Source of the DNA: Leptolyngbyaceae cyanobacterium M65_K2018_010
GTDB lineage: Bacteria; Cyanobacteriota; Cyanobacteriia; Phormidesmidales; Phormidesmidaceae
DNA: 24,389 nt
Assembly (NCBI GenBank): GCA_015295885.1
Contig: DVEE01000485.1
Coordinates: forward strand, 1-24,389
Direction: 5' to 3'
Shown: piece after piece, positions 1 to 8,591 of the stretch
Layout: each line of letters begins with the position of its first letter
Position numbering within the stretch: position 1 is the first letter of the stretch
Made by a program: the position numbers and the translations under genes
The notes under the pieces: model-generated
What the model was told of the DNA's origin: nothing
What the model saw: the letters and a program-made list of their open reading frames with translations, nothing else
Database searches by the model: none

Positions 1-1
1 C

Positions 2-2056
2 GGCGAGACCGGTACCCAGGCCGATCGCTACGACTTGCTCGATAAGCTCCTGATCGACCAGTTCTTTCGCCTCTGCTTTTGGAAGGTGGGGGCGGAGGAA
101 CTCAACTACCGTCGCTTCTTTAACGTCAATGAATTAATTTGCCTGCGGGTTGAAGATCTCAAGGTCTTCCAAAAAACCCATTCCCTGATTGGTCAATTGG
201 TTAAATCTGGCCAGGTGCAGGGGCTACGGGTAGATCACCTAGATGGCCTCTACAACCCCGAGCAGTACCTGCGACGGCTGCGCACTAAGTGCGGTGAAGA
301 GGTTTACGTGGTAGTGGAAAAAATCCTGGAACGGGAGGAAACCCTGCCCGCCGATTGGCCTATCCAGGGCACTACCGGCTATGACTTTCTCAACCAGGTG
401 AACGGCCTCTTCTGCGATCGCGGCAACGAAAAGGCCTTTAACACCATCTACCAGCGCCTGGTGGACCATGGGCCCGTTTACGAAGACTGGGTGATCGATC
501 GCAAACGGTTGATTGCCGCCACCAACCTGGTCGGTGACGTGGATAACCTCGGCCATTTACTCAAGGGCATCGCTGGCAAGTACCGCTACGGCCGTGACTT
601 TACCCTCAGTGGTTTGCGGAAAGCGATCTTAGAGGTGCTGGTACAGTTTCCAGTCTATTGCACCTATATCAACGAAGCCGGCGTCAGCGATCGCGATCGG
701 GCCTACATCCATCAGGCGGTGGCCCAGGCCCACAAACGCATTCCCCAACTACAAAAGGAACTGGCCTTTGTGGAAAAGGTCCTGACCCTTAACTACGAAG
801 ATGTTTTGACGGAGGCCGAACAGAAGGAATGGCTCCATTTCACCATGCGCTTCCAGCAATTCTCGGGTCCGCTGATGGCCAAAGGGGTGGAAGATACGTT
901 GTTCTACGTATACAACCGGCTGATTTCCCTCAATGAGGTGGGCGGCAATCCCGGCATTTTTGGGGTTACCCTCGAGGAATTCCATCGTTTTAATCAGCGG
1001 CAACTGGCCCAATGGCCCCACACCCTGAACACCACCTCCACCCACGACACTAAACGCAGCGAGGATGTCCGAGCCCGGCTGAATGTGTTGTCGGAAATTC
1101 CCCAGGAGTGGGATCAACAGGTGCGGCGCTGGCAACAACTAACCGAGCCCTACAAACGGGTGACCCAAAACCGCACCATTCCCGACGCCAATAACGAGTA
1201 TTTTCTCTATCAAACCCTGGTGGGTGTCTTTCCCTTTAGCAACGATGCCCAATCCTACCCGTCCTTTGTGGAGCGGATTAAAGCCTACGTCATCAAGGCG
1301 GTGCGGGAGGCCAAGGTTTACACCGCCTGGCTGCGGCCTGATACGGAGTACGAAGAGGGTTTTGTCACCTTTGTCGAGCAGATTCTGAAAGATTCAGACC
1401 AGAATGAGTTTTTGGCAGAGTTTCGTCCCTTTCAACAAAAAATTGCCGAATACGGCATCTACAATTCCCTCTCCCAAACCCTGGTGAAACTCACCGCTCC
1501 CGGCGTACCCGACCTCTACCAGGGCACGGAACTGTGGGACTTGAGCTTGGTGGACCCCGACAACCGCCGCCCGGTTGACTTTGATGAACGCCTGTCCTAC
1601 CTGCAGGAAATTAAACGCCGCTGTCAGACCGACCTGAAAAGTCTGCTCTCCGATCTCAAGGCCACCCGGTACGATGGCCGCCTTAAGCTGTTTCTGATCA
1701 CGCGCACCTTGGCGGCCCGTCGCCAATACTCAGATGTGTTTGAGCGGGGAGACTATGTGCCCATCGCGGTGGAAGGAGAGCGGGCCCAGCACATCATTGC
1801 CTTTGCCAGAACCTACCAGGGCCACAGCGCGATTACCGTGGCGCCTCGGTTTCTCACCCGCCTCATTGCCCCGGACCAGGATCCCTACGGCAAGGCGGTC
1901 TGGGGAGATACGGCCCTGGTCTTGCCAGCGGGGGTCAAGGGCCCCTGGCAGGATGTTCTTTGCGATCTCAGACATAGGGAGCAGTCCCGTGTGCCAATTA
2001 GCAAAATTCTGCAAACCTTCCCAGTGGCACTACTCGTTCAAGCGGTAAATCGTTAA
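2..2056 (+). CDS. treY: Maltooligosyl trehalose synthase, C-terminal part (5' end outside window)
   Basis: TreY (GH13 family) turns the reducing end of a maltooligosaccharide into a terminal trehalosyl unit, which TreZ then releases; it acts in the cytoplasm. The frame is open from base 2, so the gene is cut by the window edge. About 684 residues are visible and roughly the first quarter is missing. Visible hallmarks are the NYRRFFNVNEL block, RVDHLDGLYNP (nucleophile Asp codon near nt 233), the acid/base Glu in VVVEKIL, the third acidic residue in THDTKRSEDVRARL (near nt 1046), and PGVPDLYQGTELWDLSLVDPDNRRPVD near the C-terminus. treH follows after 32 bp in the same direction, so they are probably co-transcribed. 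In Nostoc the order treZ-treY-treH is known, so treZ probably lies just upstream. No internal defect is seen. Confidence 0.96.
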   Translation, partial: GETGTQADRYDLLDKLLIDQFFRLCFWKVGAEELNYRRFFNVNELICLRVEDLKVFQKTHSLIGQLVKSGQVQGLRVDHLDGLYNPEQYLRRLRTKCGEEVYVVVEKILEREETLPADWPIQGTTGYDFLNQVNGLFCDRGNEKAFNTIYQRLVDHGPVYEDWVIDRKRLIAATNLVGDVDNLGHLLKGIAGKYRYGRDFTLSGLRKAILEVLVQFPVYCTYINEAGVSDRDRAYIHQAVAQAHKRIPQLQKELAFVEKVLTLNYEDVLTEAEQKEWLHFTMRFQQFSGPLMAKGVEDTLFYVYNRLISLNEVGGNPGIFGVTLEEFHRFNQRQLAQWPHTLNTTSTHDTKRSEDVRARLNVLSEIPQEWDQQVRRWQQLTEPYKRVTQNRTIPDANNEYFLYQTLVGVFPFSNDAQSYPSFVERIKAYVIKAVREAKVYTAWLRPDTEYEEGFVTFVEQILKDSDQNEFLAEFRPFQQKIAEYGIYNSLSQTLVKLTAPGVPDLYQGTELWDLSLVDPDNRRPVDFDERLSYLQEIKRRCQTDLKSLLSDLKATRYDGRLKLFLITRTLAARRQYSDVFERGDYVPIAVEGERAQHIIAFARTYQGHSAITVAPRFLTRLIAPDQDPYGKAVWGDTALVLPAGVKGPWQDVLCDLRHREQSRVPISKILQTFPVALLVQAVNR

Positions 2057-2088
2057 GCTTTAAGGGTAGAAATTTAGCCTTCTGCCCT

Positions 2089-3645
2089 GTGACTCTAACG
2101 GTTTTCTCGCCCGCCAGCGAGCTGACCTCCTGGCGGGTTAACGCTGTTCGCACCTACATTAAAGACTCCTGGCCGACCCTGTCGCGTTCCCTGCGCCATG
2201 TGCTGCAAGCAGCCCAGGATGAAAAAGTTGACCATCCACCGGGTGCCCCCTGGCCCGTCTACATTTCGGCCCAGGAAGACTTCTACACGGTGGCGGATGC
2301 TCTCCTGGCGGTGCTCAGTCCCGAAGAGTTTGCCCAGATTGATCTGCGGGTCTTGCCCGCCGACTACGACCAGATTACCGATCACGGCCTGCTGTACCTG
2401 CCCCACGACTACGTGGTGCCCGGCGGTCGCTTCAACGAAATGTATGGCTGGGACAGCTACTTCATTGTGCTAGGGCTGTTGTGGGACGATGAACTGCTGA
2501 TGGCCAAGAGTATGGTGGATCAATTGATCTATCAGGTGCGCCACTACGGCACCGTCCTCAATGCCAATCGCACCTATATGCTCAATCGCTCCCAGCCGCC
2601 GGTGCTATCCATGATGGCCAAGGCCGTGTTTCAGCGCACCGGTGATCGGGACTGGCTGCAATCCCTGTTGCCGGTCATCGAGCGCTACTACTACTACTGG
2701 ATGGTGCCGCCCCACTTTAATCCGGTCACCGGGCTGTCCCACTATCGGGCCTTGGGACGAGGGCCGGCGCCAGAGGTGGTGAGCTCTGAACGGGATGCCG
2801 CTGGCCGCACCCACTACGACCGGGTACGGGAGCACTTTCGCGACCATGCCGTTGAAGACTACGACGTCAGCCTGTTCTACGATGCCGACACCGATCAACT
2901 GACGGACCTGTACTACCAGGGCGATCGCTCCATGCGGGAATCAGGCTTTGATATTACCAATCGGTTTGGCCCCTTCAGCGCCGATATTATTCACTATTCA
3001 CCGGTCTGCCTGAACGTGTTGCTCTACCAAATGGAGCAGGATATTGCCGAGTTCCATCGCTGTCTCAACCACGACTGGGAAGACCAGATCTGGGAGGCCC
3101 GCGCCCAACACCGTTACCAACTGATCAACCAGTACCTCTGGGATGATCAGGCCGGCCTCTACTTTGACTACAACGCCCACACCGGCCAACGCCGGGCCTA
3201 CGAGTTTGCCACCACCTTCATGCCGCTCTGGGCGGGGCTGGCTTCCCCTTACCAGGCTAAGCGAGTGGTCGATAACCTGTGGAAGTTTGAGGCCCCGGGT
3301 GGGCTACTGACCAGCACCCTTGTCTCGGGCAACCAGTGGGATGCCCCCTTTGGCTGGGCGCCTCTGCAATGGTTTGCCGTCCAGGGATTGAAGCGCAATG
3401 GCTACCACACTGAAGCTATCCGCCTTGCCGAAAAATTTGTTCAGCTGGTGGCCCAGGAACTGGAAAGGACGGGCACGATTTTAGAAAAGTACGACGTGCA
3501 GCGGTGCTCCTCAGAAGTGGCCGATGACATCCAGTTTGGCTATTCCTCCAACGAAATTGGCTTTGGCTGGACCAATGGAGTCGTGTCAGACTTCCTGGCC
3601 CTACTGGATCCCACTACCCAAAGTTGGGCTAATCAGGCCGCCTAG
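2089..3645 (+). CDS. treH: Trehalase, GH37 family
   Basis: Hydrolyses trehalose to two glucoses. The 518-residue protein carries trehalase signature 1 (PGGRFNEMYGWDSYF, residues 111-125) and signature 2 (QWDAPFGWAP, residues 416-425). The predicted general acid is D288 in RESGFDITNRFG and the general base is E466 in LEKYD, matched to the E. coli TreA pair D312/E496. There is no signal peptide, so a cytoplasmic enzyme is expected, as for cyanobacterial TreH. The start is GTG at 2089; no strong Shine-Dalgarno is visible and no nearer in-frame ATG gives a better N-terminus, so the exact start is uncertain. It lies 32 bp after treY. Unusual point: the glycine-rich GGGGGEY segment that follows EKYD in TreA is absent here and replaced by a Ser/Asp-rich stretch before GFGWTNGV. 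Confidence 0.93.
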   Translation: MTLTVFSPASELTSWRVNAVRTYIKDSWPTLSRSLRHVLQAAQDEKVDHPPGAPWPVYISAQEDFYTVADALLAVLSPEEFAQIDLRVLPADYDQITDHGLLYLPHDYVVPGGRFNEMYGWDSYFIVLGLLWDDELLMAKSMVDQLIYQVRHYGTVLNANRTYMLNRSQPPVLSMMAKAVFQRTGDRDWLQSLLPVIERYYYYWMVPPHFNPVTGLSHYRALGRGPAPEVVSSERDAAGRTHYDRVREHFRDHAVEDYDVSLFYDADTDQLTDLYYQGDRSMRESGFDITNRFGPFSADIIHYSPVCLNVLLYQMEQDIAEFHRCLNHDWEDQIWEARAQHRYQLINQYLWDDQAGLYFDYNAHTGQRRAYEFATTFMPLWAGLASPYQAKRVVDNLWKFEAPGGLLTSTLVSGNQWDAPFGWAPLQWFAVQGLKRNGYHTEAIRLAEKFVQLVAQELERTGTILEKYDVQRCSSEVADDIQFGYSSNEIGFGWTNGVVSDFLALLDPTTQSWANQAA

Positions 3646-3660
3646 AATGCCTGGCCAAAA

Positions 3661-3727
3661 CCCCGGTTCCTCGATCGGGGGGTAGGTCATGGCGTTAGAA
3701 TAGCGACCCAGGAACCGGGGGGCTAGC
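3661..3727. repeat. Hairpin-forming dispersed element, copy A
   Basis: Perfect 11-bp inverted repeat, CCCCGGTTCCT (3661-3671) and AGGAACCGGGG (3710-3720), around a 38-nt centre that contains GGCGTTAGAA. The same layout, with no gaps over 67 nt, recurs at 23821-23887, about 43 of 67 positions being identical. It lies 15 bp after the treH stop. It could work as a 3' end structure for the tre transcript, but there is no U-run, so a rho-independent terminator is not supported. Confidence 0.7.
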
Positions 3728-3837
3728 AAGACTGTACCGAGGCCCTAGGGGCGGGGGGTGGGAATAGGCAGCCGTAATCACAGCTTTACCCGTGGATCCC
3801 GCCACCATAGGTGGTTCTGCCCCAGTGATGTGGCTCC

Positions 3838-6459
3838 CTACTGAGCATCTAACGGCCCGCGGGTGACGCCGAGCTGACTTTGTACCCTGAGCTGGCGCCA
3901 GAGTTGAGCCCCCGTCATCTCCCCTCGCAAGAGTTTTTGGTATTGCTGAATCGTCTGGGTGACTTGCCCGGGGGTTTCGTCTAAAAATTCCAAGCGAAAC
4001 ACCTGGGCTCCTGCTTGCATAAGCCGTTGGGCATACTCTGCTCCGGTTTGGGCCACGCCGTTAAAGAGGGTATTACGACAGCCAGCATCGGCCTGGAGAA
4101 TGTGCTCGGTGCCCTTGCGATCGCGCAACTTGACCTGATGCTGTTCACAGGGACGGCCACAATCTCGAAAGTCCTGACCTGAGGACAAAAAGGCACAGAA
4201 AACACAGTGTTCCATGTGGAACAGGGGCATGTGTTGGTGCAGGGTGATTTCAAACCAATGGGACGGGGCGGAGCGGAGCAAATCCCCCAGTTGATCGGCG
4301 TTGAGGTCGTAGGAGGCGGTGACCCGCTCCAGCCCGTAGTGTTGGATCAGGTAGTCGGCGGTAAGGGCATTGGCCACATTAAAGGAAAAATCGCCCACAC
4401 AGCGCTGGTCCGCAAAGTACTCCAGGTGGTCATAGTTACGGACCAGGTAACCGTCGGCCTGGGAGCGCCGCACCTGCTCCAAAATGTAGGTCTCTAGGGG
4501 CTTGGTAATGCGGGGCGGGGCCACCCAGAGAGTTTGACTGGCCTGGACTTGGTGATCCCGAAACCAGGCCACGGTATCCCGATAGTGGGCCGGGTTTTCC
4601 CATTCGCAGTAGAAGGTATCGATTCCGGTTTGGAGGGCCGCCGCCAGTTGGGCCGGGTGACGCACTAGCACGGTGAGCTGGGGTTGGGCCCAGGCCCCTT
4701 TATCCTGGCTAGGCTGGGACCCCCGATCGATGGACTGGGCCTGAGGGGCTGGGGCCGAGGGCAGGCCCGAGGAAGGCCGCCTGGGGTCGGAAGTCGGGGA
4801 ACTTGGCCAAAGATCCCCCAGGGACGCAGTGGGATTCAGTTGCCAGGGGCAGGGCTGCGATCGCTGCTCGAGGAGTTGGTCGACTAGGCTCCGTCGCAGG
4901 CGATTGAGCTCACGGACCGGCAGCATCACCGCTCCCACCAAGTGATTTTCCAGGGATTGCAGATAAAAGGGGGTATGCCCCAGCCGGCTAAATTGTTGCC
5001 GCAGACGGTCCTCGGTGAGCGGCTGAGCCTGGGCTACCACCAGGGGCATAGCCGAGGTGGCGAGGGCGATGTGCCCCAGATCGTCCCGGGCGATCGCAGT
5101 CATCCCCTGATCTGCCTCCCCGTGCACGGCAACGGTGATAGGCCGCTGCCATTGGGGTTGATCCCCGGCGTAGGTTTGCTGTAGTGCCTTGGTCAGGGCC
5201 GGATCACTAGTTTTCCAAACCCGATCGCCCCTACGGACTCGCTGCAGGTTGACGGCCTGGCGGCCAAACCGTAGCAGAACCTGCGGCCCCTTGGGGAGCA
5301 CCTGGTAGATGCGCCCCCCTTCTTCCTGGTCGGCGGGTTGGCCTTGGTCAAAGACCACTCCATCCCCAGCCTTGACCGGGGCCTGGGGGCTAAGCCAGAC
5401 CCCCTCGGCCGTGACCCGGGTGACCGTGCCCAGGTAAACCCCCCGCTTTTTGCCAAATCGGCCATGGACCAGGGTCTGGTTATCGATGCCCTCTAACCAA
5501 CCGGTGTAGAGACCACGGGAAAAGGCCATTTCCAACTGGTAGCGATCGTCGGGAGAGGGGCCAGTCAGCCCAGCGGCTGGGGCTGGACTCGAGGGCCCTA
5601 GGGCGTCGATCGCCCGTCGGTAGATGCGGGTCACATTGGCCACATACTCGGGGGCCTTGAGACGACCTTCAATTTTGAGGCTACGGACACCGGTTTGTAA
5701 AAGTTCAGGCAGCACCTCCAAGCCGGATAGGTCCTGGGGACTGAGCAGATACTGGCGATCGCCTAAATCGACCTTTTTCCCATCGGCGATCAGATCGTAG
5801 GCCATGCGACAGGCCTGGGCACATTCTCCCCGGTTGGCCGATCGCCCGCCCAGGGCTTCGCTGGTTAGACATTGGCCAGAGTAAGCGACACACAGGGCAC
5901 CGTGCACAAACACCTCCAGGGGTAGGGCCCTGGCCCTGGCCTGCAATTGGGCTTGAATTTTGGCGATGTCTGCCATAGAGCATTCCCGCGCCAACACGAC
6001 CAACTGGCAGCCCAACCCCTGGGCAAACTCCACCCCAGCGGCACTGGTGATCGTCATCTGGGTAGAGGCGTGGATGGGAAAGTCGGGCGAAAGGTGGCGA
6101 ATCAAGCGACAAAGGCCCAGATCCTGCACAATCGCCCCATCGACCCCGGCGGCAATCAGGGTTTTTAAATACTGCTCGGCGGCGGTCAATTCGGCCGTAA
6201 AAATCAGCGTATTCAGGGTGACATAGCCCTTCACGCCCCGTTGGTGGAGAAAGGTCATCAACCGAGGCAGATCGGCTTCGGTGAAATTATCTGCTCGCAT
6301 GCGGGCATTGAAGCGTTCCAGCCCAAAGTAAATGGCATCGGCTCCATTTTCCACCGCCGCCTTGGCACAATCCCAGTTGCCCGCCGGGGCCAGCAACTCT
6401 GGTCGAGAAAACGGACTGGGGGGGGCAGGGTGAGGGGGGAGCGGGTCTAAAGCGGGCAT
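3838..6459 (-). CDS. U32-family protein (RlhA/YegQ-like, Fe-S type)
   Basis: Peptidase family U32 proteins, despite the name, include RNA hydroxylases such as RlhA of E. coli (23S rRNA) and TrhP (tRNA). The N-terminal domain begins RPELLAPAGNWDCAKAAVENG and holds the U32 signature EVFVHGALCVAYSGQCLTS. The cysteines follow C-x6-C-x15-C-x3-C, as expected for an Fe-S site. A proline/serine-rich linker of about 60 residues then joins a second U32-like half ending in a further cysteine set (HCVFC...DCGRPC, C-x2-C-x11-C-x3-C). From the ATG at 6459 it has 873 residues; the frame also allows a GTG at 6537 (899 residues), but the extra residues show no domain. It is transcribed divergently from the ABC genes. 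Substrate unknown; the family call is firm, the exact role is inferred. Confidence 0.88.
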   Translation of the reverse strand: MPALDPLPPHPAPPSPFSRPELLAPAGNWDCAKAAVENGADAIYFGLERFNARMRADNFTEADLPRLMTFLHQRGVKGYVTLNTLIFTAELTAAEQYLKTLIAAGVDGAIVQDLGLCRLIRHLSPDFPIHASTQMTITSAAGVEFAQGLGCQLVVLARECSMADIAKIQAQLQARARALPLEVFVHGALCVAYSGQCLTSEALGGRSANRGECAQACRMAYDLIADGKKVDLGDRQYLLSPQDLSGLEVLPELLQTGVRSLKIEGRLKAPEYVANVTRIYRRAIDALGPSSPAPAAGLTGPSPDDRYQLEMAFSRGLYTGWLEGIDNQTLVHGRFGKKRGVYLGTVTRVTAEGVWLSPQAPVKAGDGVVFDQGQPADQEEGGRIYQVLPKGPQVLLRFGRQAVNLQRVRRGDRVWKTSDPALTKALQQTYAGDQPQWQRPITVAVHGEADQGMTAIARDDLGHIALATSAMPLVVAQAQPLTEDRLRQQFSRLGHTPFYLQSLENHLVGAVMLPVRELNRLRRSLVDQLLEQRSQPCPWQLNPTASLGDLWPSSPTSDPRRPSSGLPSAPAPQAQSIDRGSQPSQDKGAWAQPQLTVLVRHPAQLAAALQTGIDTFYCEWENPAHYRDTVAWFRDHQVQASQTLWVAPPRITKPLETYILEQVRRSQADGYLVRNYDHLEYFADQRCVGDFSFNVANALTADYLIQHYGLERVTASYDLNADQLGDLLRSAPSHWFEITLHQHMPLFHMEHCVFCAFLSSGQDFRDCGRPCEQHQVKLRDRKGTEHILQADAGCRNTLFNGVAQTGAEYAQRLMQAGAQVFRLEFLDETPGQVTQTIQQYQKLLRGEMTGAQLWRQLRVQSQLGVTRGPLDAQ

Positions 6460-6640
6460 AGGACCGTATGGCAGAGCCTTCCTTTGCAGCTTACGGTATT
6501 TATGGGGGCTTGGGGCAGAGGCCGGATCGATGATCACCGTCCGGGCCAGTCAGACCGGCCGGTCTTGAAGCCAACCTGGATCGGACTCCTCTATCCTGGG
6601 GGCAGGGGTTCAGCCTGGTGATCAGGTGTTAAGAAAAGCT

Positions 6641-7624
6641 ATGACACACATTTTCGGTCGGGGGTTAGTGGCCGCATTGGCCATTGGATTGGGCTGTGGC
6701 GGCGTCTTTGCCCTTTTTTACGGGGCCAACGGGTTGGTGGAACGGTTCGCCCCTGGGAATAGCAAAAATCGCCTTTTACCCTGGGTTTACCTGACCCCAG
6801 CCTTGCTGCTCCTAGCGGTCTACCTGGTGCTTCCCACCCTGGTGACCATATATATCAGCTGCTTCGATGCCCGCTCCCAAGCCTTTGTGGGGCTGACCAA
6901 TTACCTGACGGTGTTCACCGATAAAACCATGGGGGAAGCCTTTCGGAATAACCTCCTATGGTTAGTTGGCGTCACCGGGGGGAGTGTTAGCCTCGGCTTG
7001 CTGATCGCCGTACTGGCCGACCGGGTGCGCTATGAGCCCGTGCCAAAAACCTTAATCTTTCTGCCCATGGCGATTTCCTTTGTGGGAGCCAGTGTGATCT
7101 GGAAATTTATCTACGCCTTTCGCCCGGCTGGCACCGCCCAAATTGGCTTGCTAAATGCGGTGGTCACCAGTCTGGGATTTGAGCCTGTGGGCTGGTTGGT
7201 AGAGCGATCCATCAACAACCTGGCCTTGATCGCCATTATGATCTGGCTGCAAACGGGCTTTTGCATGGTGCTGCTGTCAGCGGCAGTCAAGGGCATTCCC
7301 CAGGAAATCATCGAAGCCGCCCGCCTCGATGGAGCCAGCGAAGGGCAAATTTTCTGGCGGATCACCTTACCCCTGATTCGCTCTACGATTCTGGTCGTTT
7401 CTACAACCACTATCCTGCTGGTTCTCAAGGTCTTCGACATTGTCTACGTGATGACCGCCGGCAACCAGGGCACCGAGGTGCTGGCTAGCCGCATGTTTAA
7501 GGAGATGTTTAGTTTTCGCCATTATGGCCGGGGTAGCGCCATTGCTGTGCTTTTGCTGCTGGCGGTCATCCCCATCATGGTCCTCAACATCCGCGAATTT
7601 CGCCGCCCAACTCCCCTTCGGTAG
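6641..7624 (+). CDS. ggtC: Sugar/compatible-solute ABC transporter permease, GgtC (AglF/MalF-like)
   Basis: First of four consecutive importer genes. The product (327 residues) is an integral membrane protein with a first hydrophobic segment near the N-terminus, a second starting LLPWVYLTPALLLL, and the permease EAA loop EIIEAARLDGASEGQIFWRITLPL that docks on the ATPase. The AglF/GgtC subfamily imports alpha-glucosides; in Synechocystis the Ggt system takes up glucosylglycerol, trehalose and sucrose. I chose the ATG at 6641, preceded by AAGAAA; a GTG at 6626 would add five residues. The stop is followed after 26 bp by the partner permease. The assignment to Ggt rather than another alpha-glucoside importer is by sequence resemblance and the trehalose neighbours. 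Confidence 0.85.
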   Translation: MTHIFGRGLVAALAIGLGCGGVFALFYGANGLVERFAPGNSKNRLLPWVYLTPALLLLAVYLVLPTLVTIYISCFDARSQAFVGLTNYLTVFTDKTMGEAFRNNLLWLVGVTGGSVSLGLLIAVLADRVRYEPVPKTLIFLPMAISFVGASVIWKFIYAFRPAGTAQIGLLNAVVTSLGFEPVGWLVERSINNLALIAIMIWLQTGFCMVLLSAAVKGIPQEIIEAARLDGASEGQIFWRITLPLIRSTILVVSTTTILLVLKVFDIVYVMTAGNQGTEVLASRMFKEMFSFRHYGRGSAIAVLLLLAVIPIMVLNIREFRRPTPLR

Positions 7625-7650
7625 CCACTCTCTGATTACCCTCGCCGCCC

Positions 7651-8523
7651 ATGCCCAATTTCCTCGCCACTCGTCTCACCACCTGGGTTAGCCAAACGCC
7701 GATTCACCTGGCCCTGGTGGTGCTTTCCACCCTCTGGACCCTGCCCAGCCTGGGTTTGTTGATTAGTTCCATCCGGCCCCCCGAGGAGGTCTTGACAACG
7801 GGCTGGTGGACCGTGTTTCAACACCCCTTTGACTTCACCCAGTACAGCCTGGAAAACTACCGCACCGTGCTGTCTGCGGAGGGGCTGGGGCAGGCCCTGC
7901 TGAACAGCTTGACCATCGCTATTCCGGCCACGGTCATCCCCATTGCGATCGCCGCCTTTGCGGCCTACGCCCTAGCCTGGATGGAGTTCCCAGGCCGACA
8001 ATGGCTCTTTTTGGCGATCGTGGCCCTGCTCGTGGTGCCCCTGCAGATGACCTTTATTCCCCTGCTGCGAGCCTACGGCCATCTGGGCCTAACCGGCACC
8101 TTTGCAGGGCTATGGTTAGCCCACACCGGCTACGGCCTGCCCCTGGGCATTTACCTGCTGCGCAACTACATAGGCTCCTTACCCCGGGACTTGATTGAAG
8201 CCGCCGCCGTCGATGGAGCCACCCCATGGCAAATTTTCACTCGCCTGATCGTGCCCCTATCGATGCCAGCGATCGCCTCCTTTGCGGTCTTCCAGTTTCT
8301 TTGGGTCTGGAACGATCTGCTGGTGGCGCTGGTGTACTTGGGGGGCACCCCAACGGTGGCCCCATTGACCATTACCCTGACGAACTTAGTGGGATCGCGG
8401 GGGCAAGATTGGCACCTGCTGACCGCCGGGGCCTTCATCACCATGACCCTGCCCCTGCTGGTTTTCTTGGCGCTGCAGCGGTACTTCGTCCGGGGGCTGT
8501 TGGCCGGTTCGATCAAAGGGTGA
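7651..8523 (+). CDS. ggtD: Sugar/compatible-solute ABC transporter permease, GgtD (AglG/MalG-like)
   Basis: Second permease of the importer, 290 residues. It starts at the ATG that opens MPNFLATRLTTW, 26 bp after ggtC. Segments in order: N-terminal membrane helix (LALVVLSTLWTLPSLGLLISS), a periplasmic stretch with the RPPEEVLTTGWW motif typical of MalG-type permeases, further helices, the EAA loop DLIEAAAVDGATPWQIFTRLIVPL, and the C-terminal QRYFVRGLLAGSIKG, which is the normal MalG-family ending. It pairs with GgtC to form the translocation pore. No defect is seen. Substrate specificity cannot be read from the permease alone. Confidence 0.87.
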   Translation: MPNFLATRLTTWVSQTPIHLALVVLSTLWTLPSLGLLISSIRPPEEVLTTGWWTVFQHPFDFTQYSLENYRTVLSAEGLGQALLNSLTIAIPATVIPIAIAAFAAYALAWMEFPGRQWLFLAIVALLVVPLQMTFIPLLRAYGHLGLTGTFAGLWLAHTGYGLPLGIYLLRNYIGSLPRDLIEAAAVDGATPWQIFTRLIVPLSMPAIASFAVFQFLWVWNDLLVALVYLGGTPTVAPLTITLTNLVGSRGQDWHLLTAGAFITMTLPLLVFLALQRYFVRGLLAGSIKG

Positions 8524-8539
8524 GCTATAGAAAAAATAG

Positions 8540-8591
8540 ATTTTATCTCCCCTTTACCCTCTACCCCCTCACCCTTACCCTTCATACCCCT
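8540..8591 (+). other. G-free pyrimidine-rich leader before the ATPase gene
   Basis: From 8540 to the ATP-binding protein start codon the plus strand contains no G at all and is mostly C and T, with loose repeats of TTACCC/TACCC. The start codon at 8592 therefore has no Shine-Dalgarno sequence. A shorter pyrimidine tract (TATCTCCCCTCCCCTTCC) precedes the binding-protein start at 9860. Confidence 0.6.

Noticed and set aside
8226..8591. N-terminal extension of the ATPase frame by 122 codons
   Set aside because: It overlaps ggtD and precedes the normal MalK-type start at 8592.
8541..8591. TTACCC/TACCC tract before the ATPase gene as a CRISPR or tandem repeat array
   Set aside because: Units are only 5-7 nt, irregular and without spacers; it is a simple pyrimidine-rich leader.
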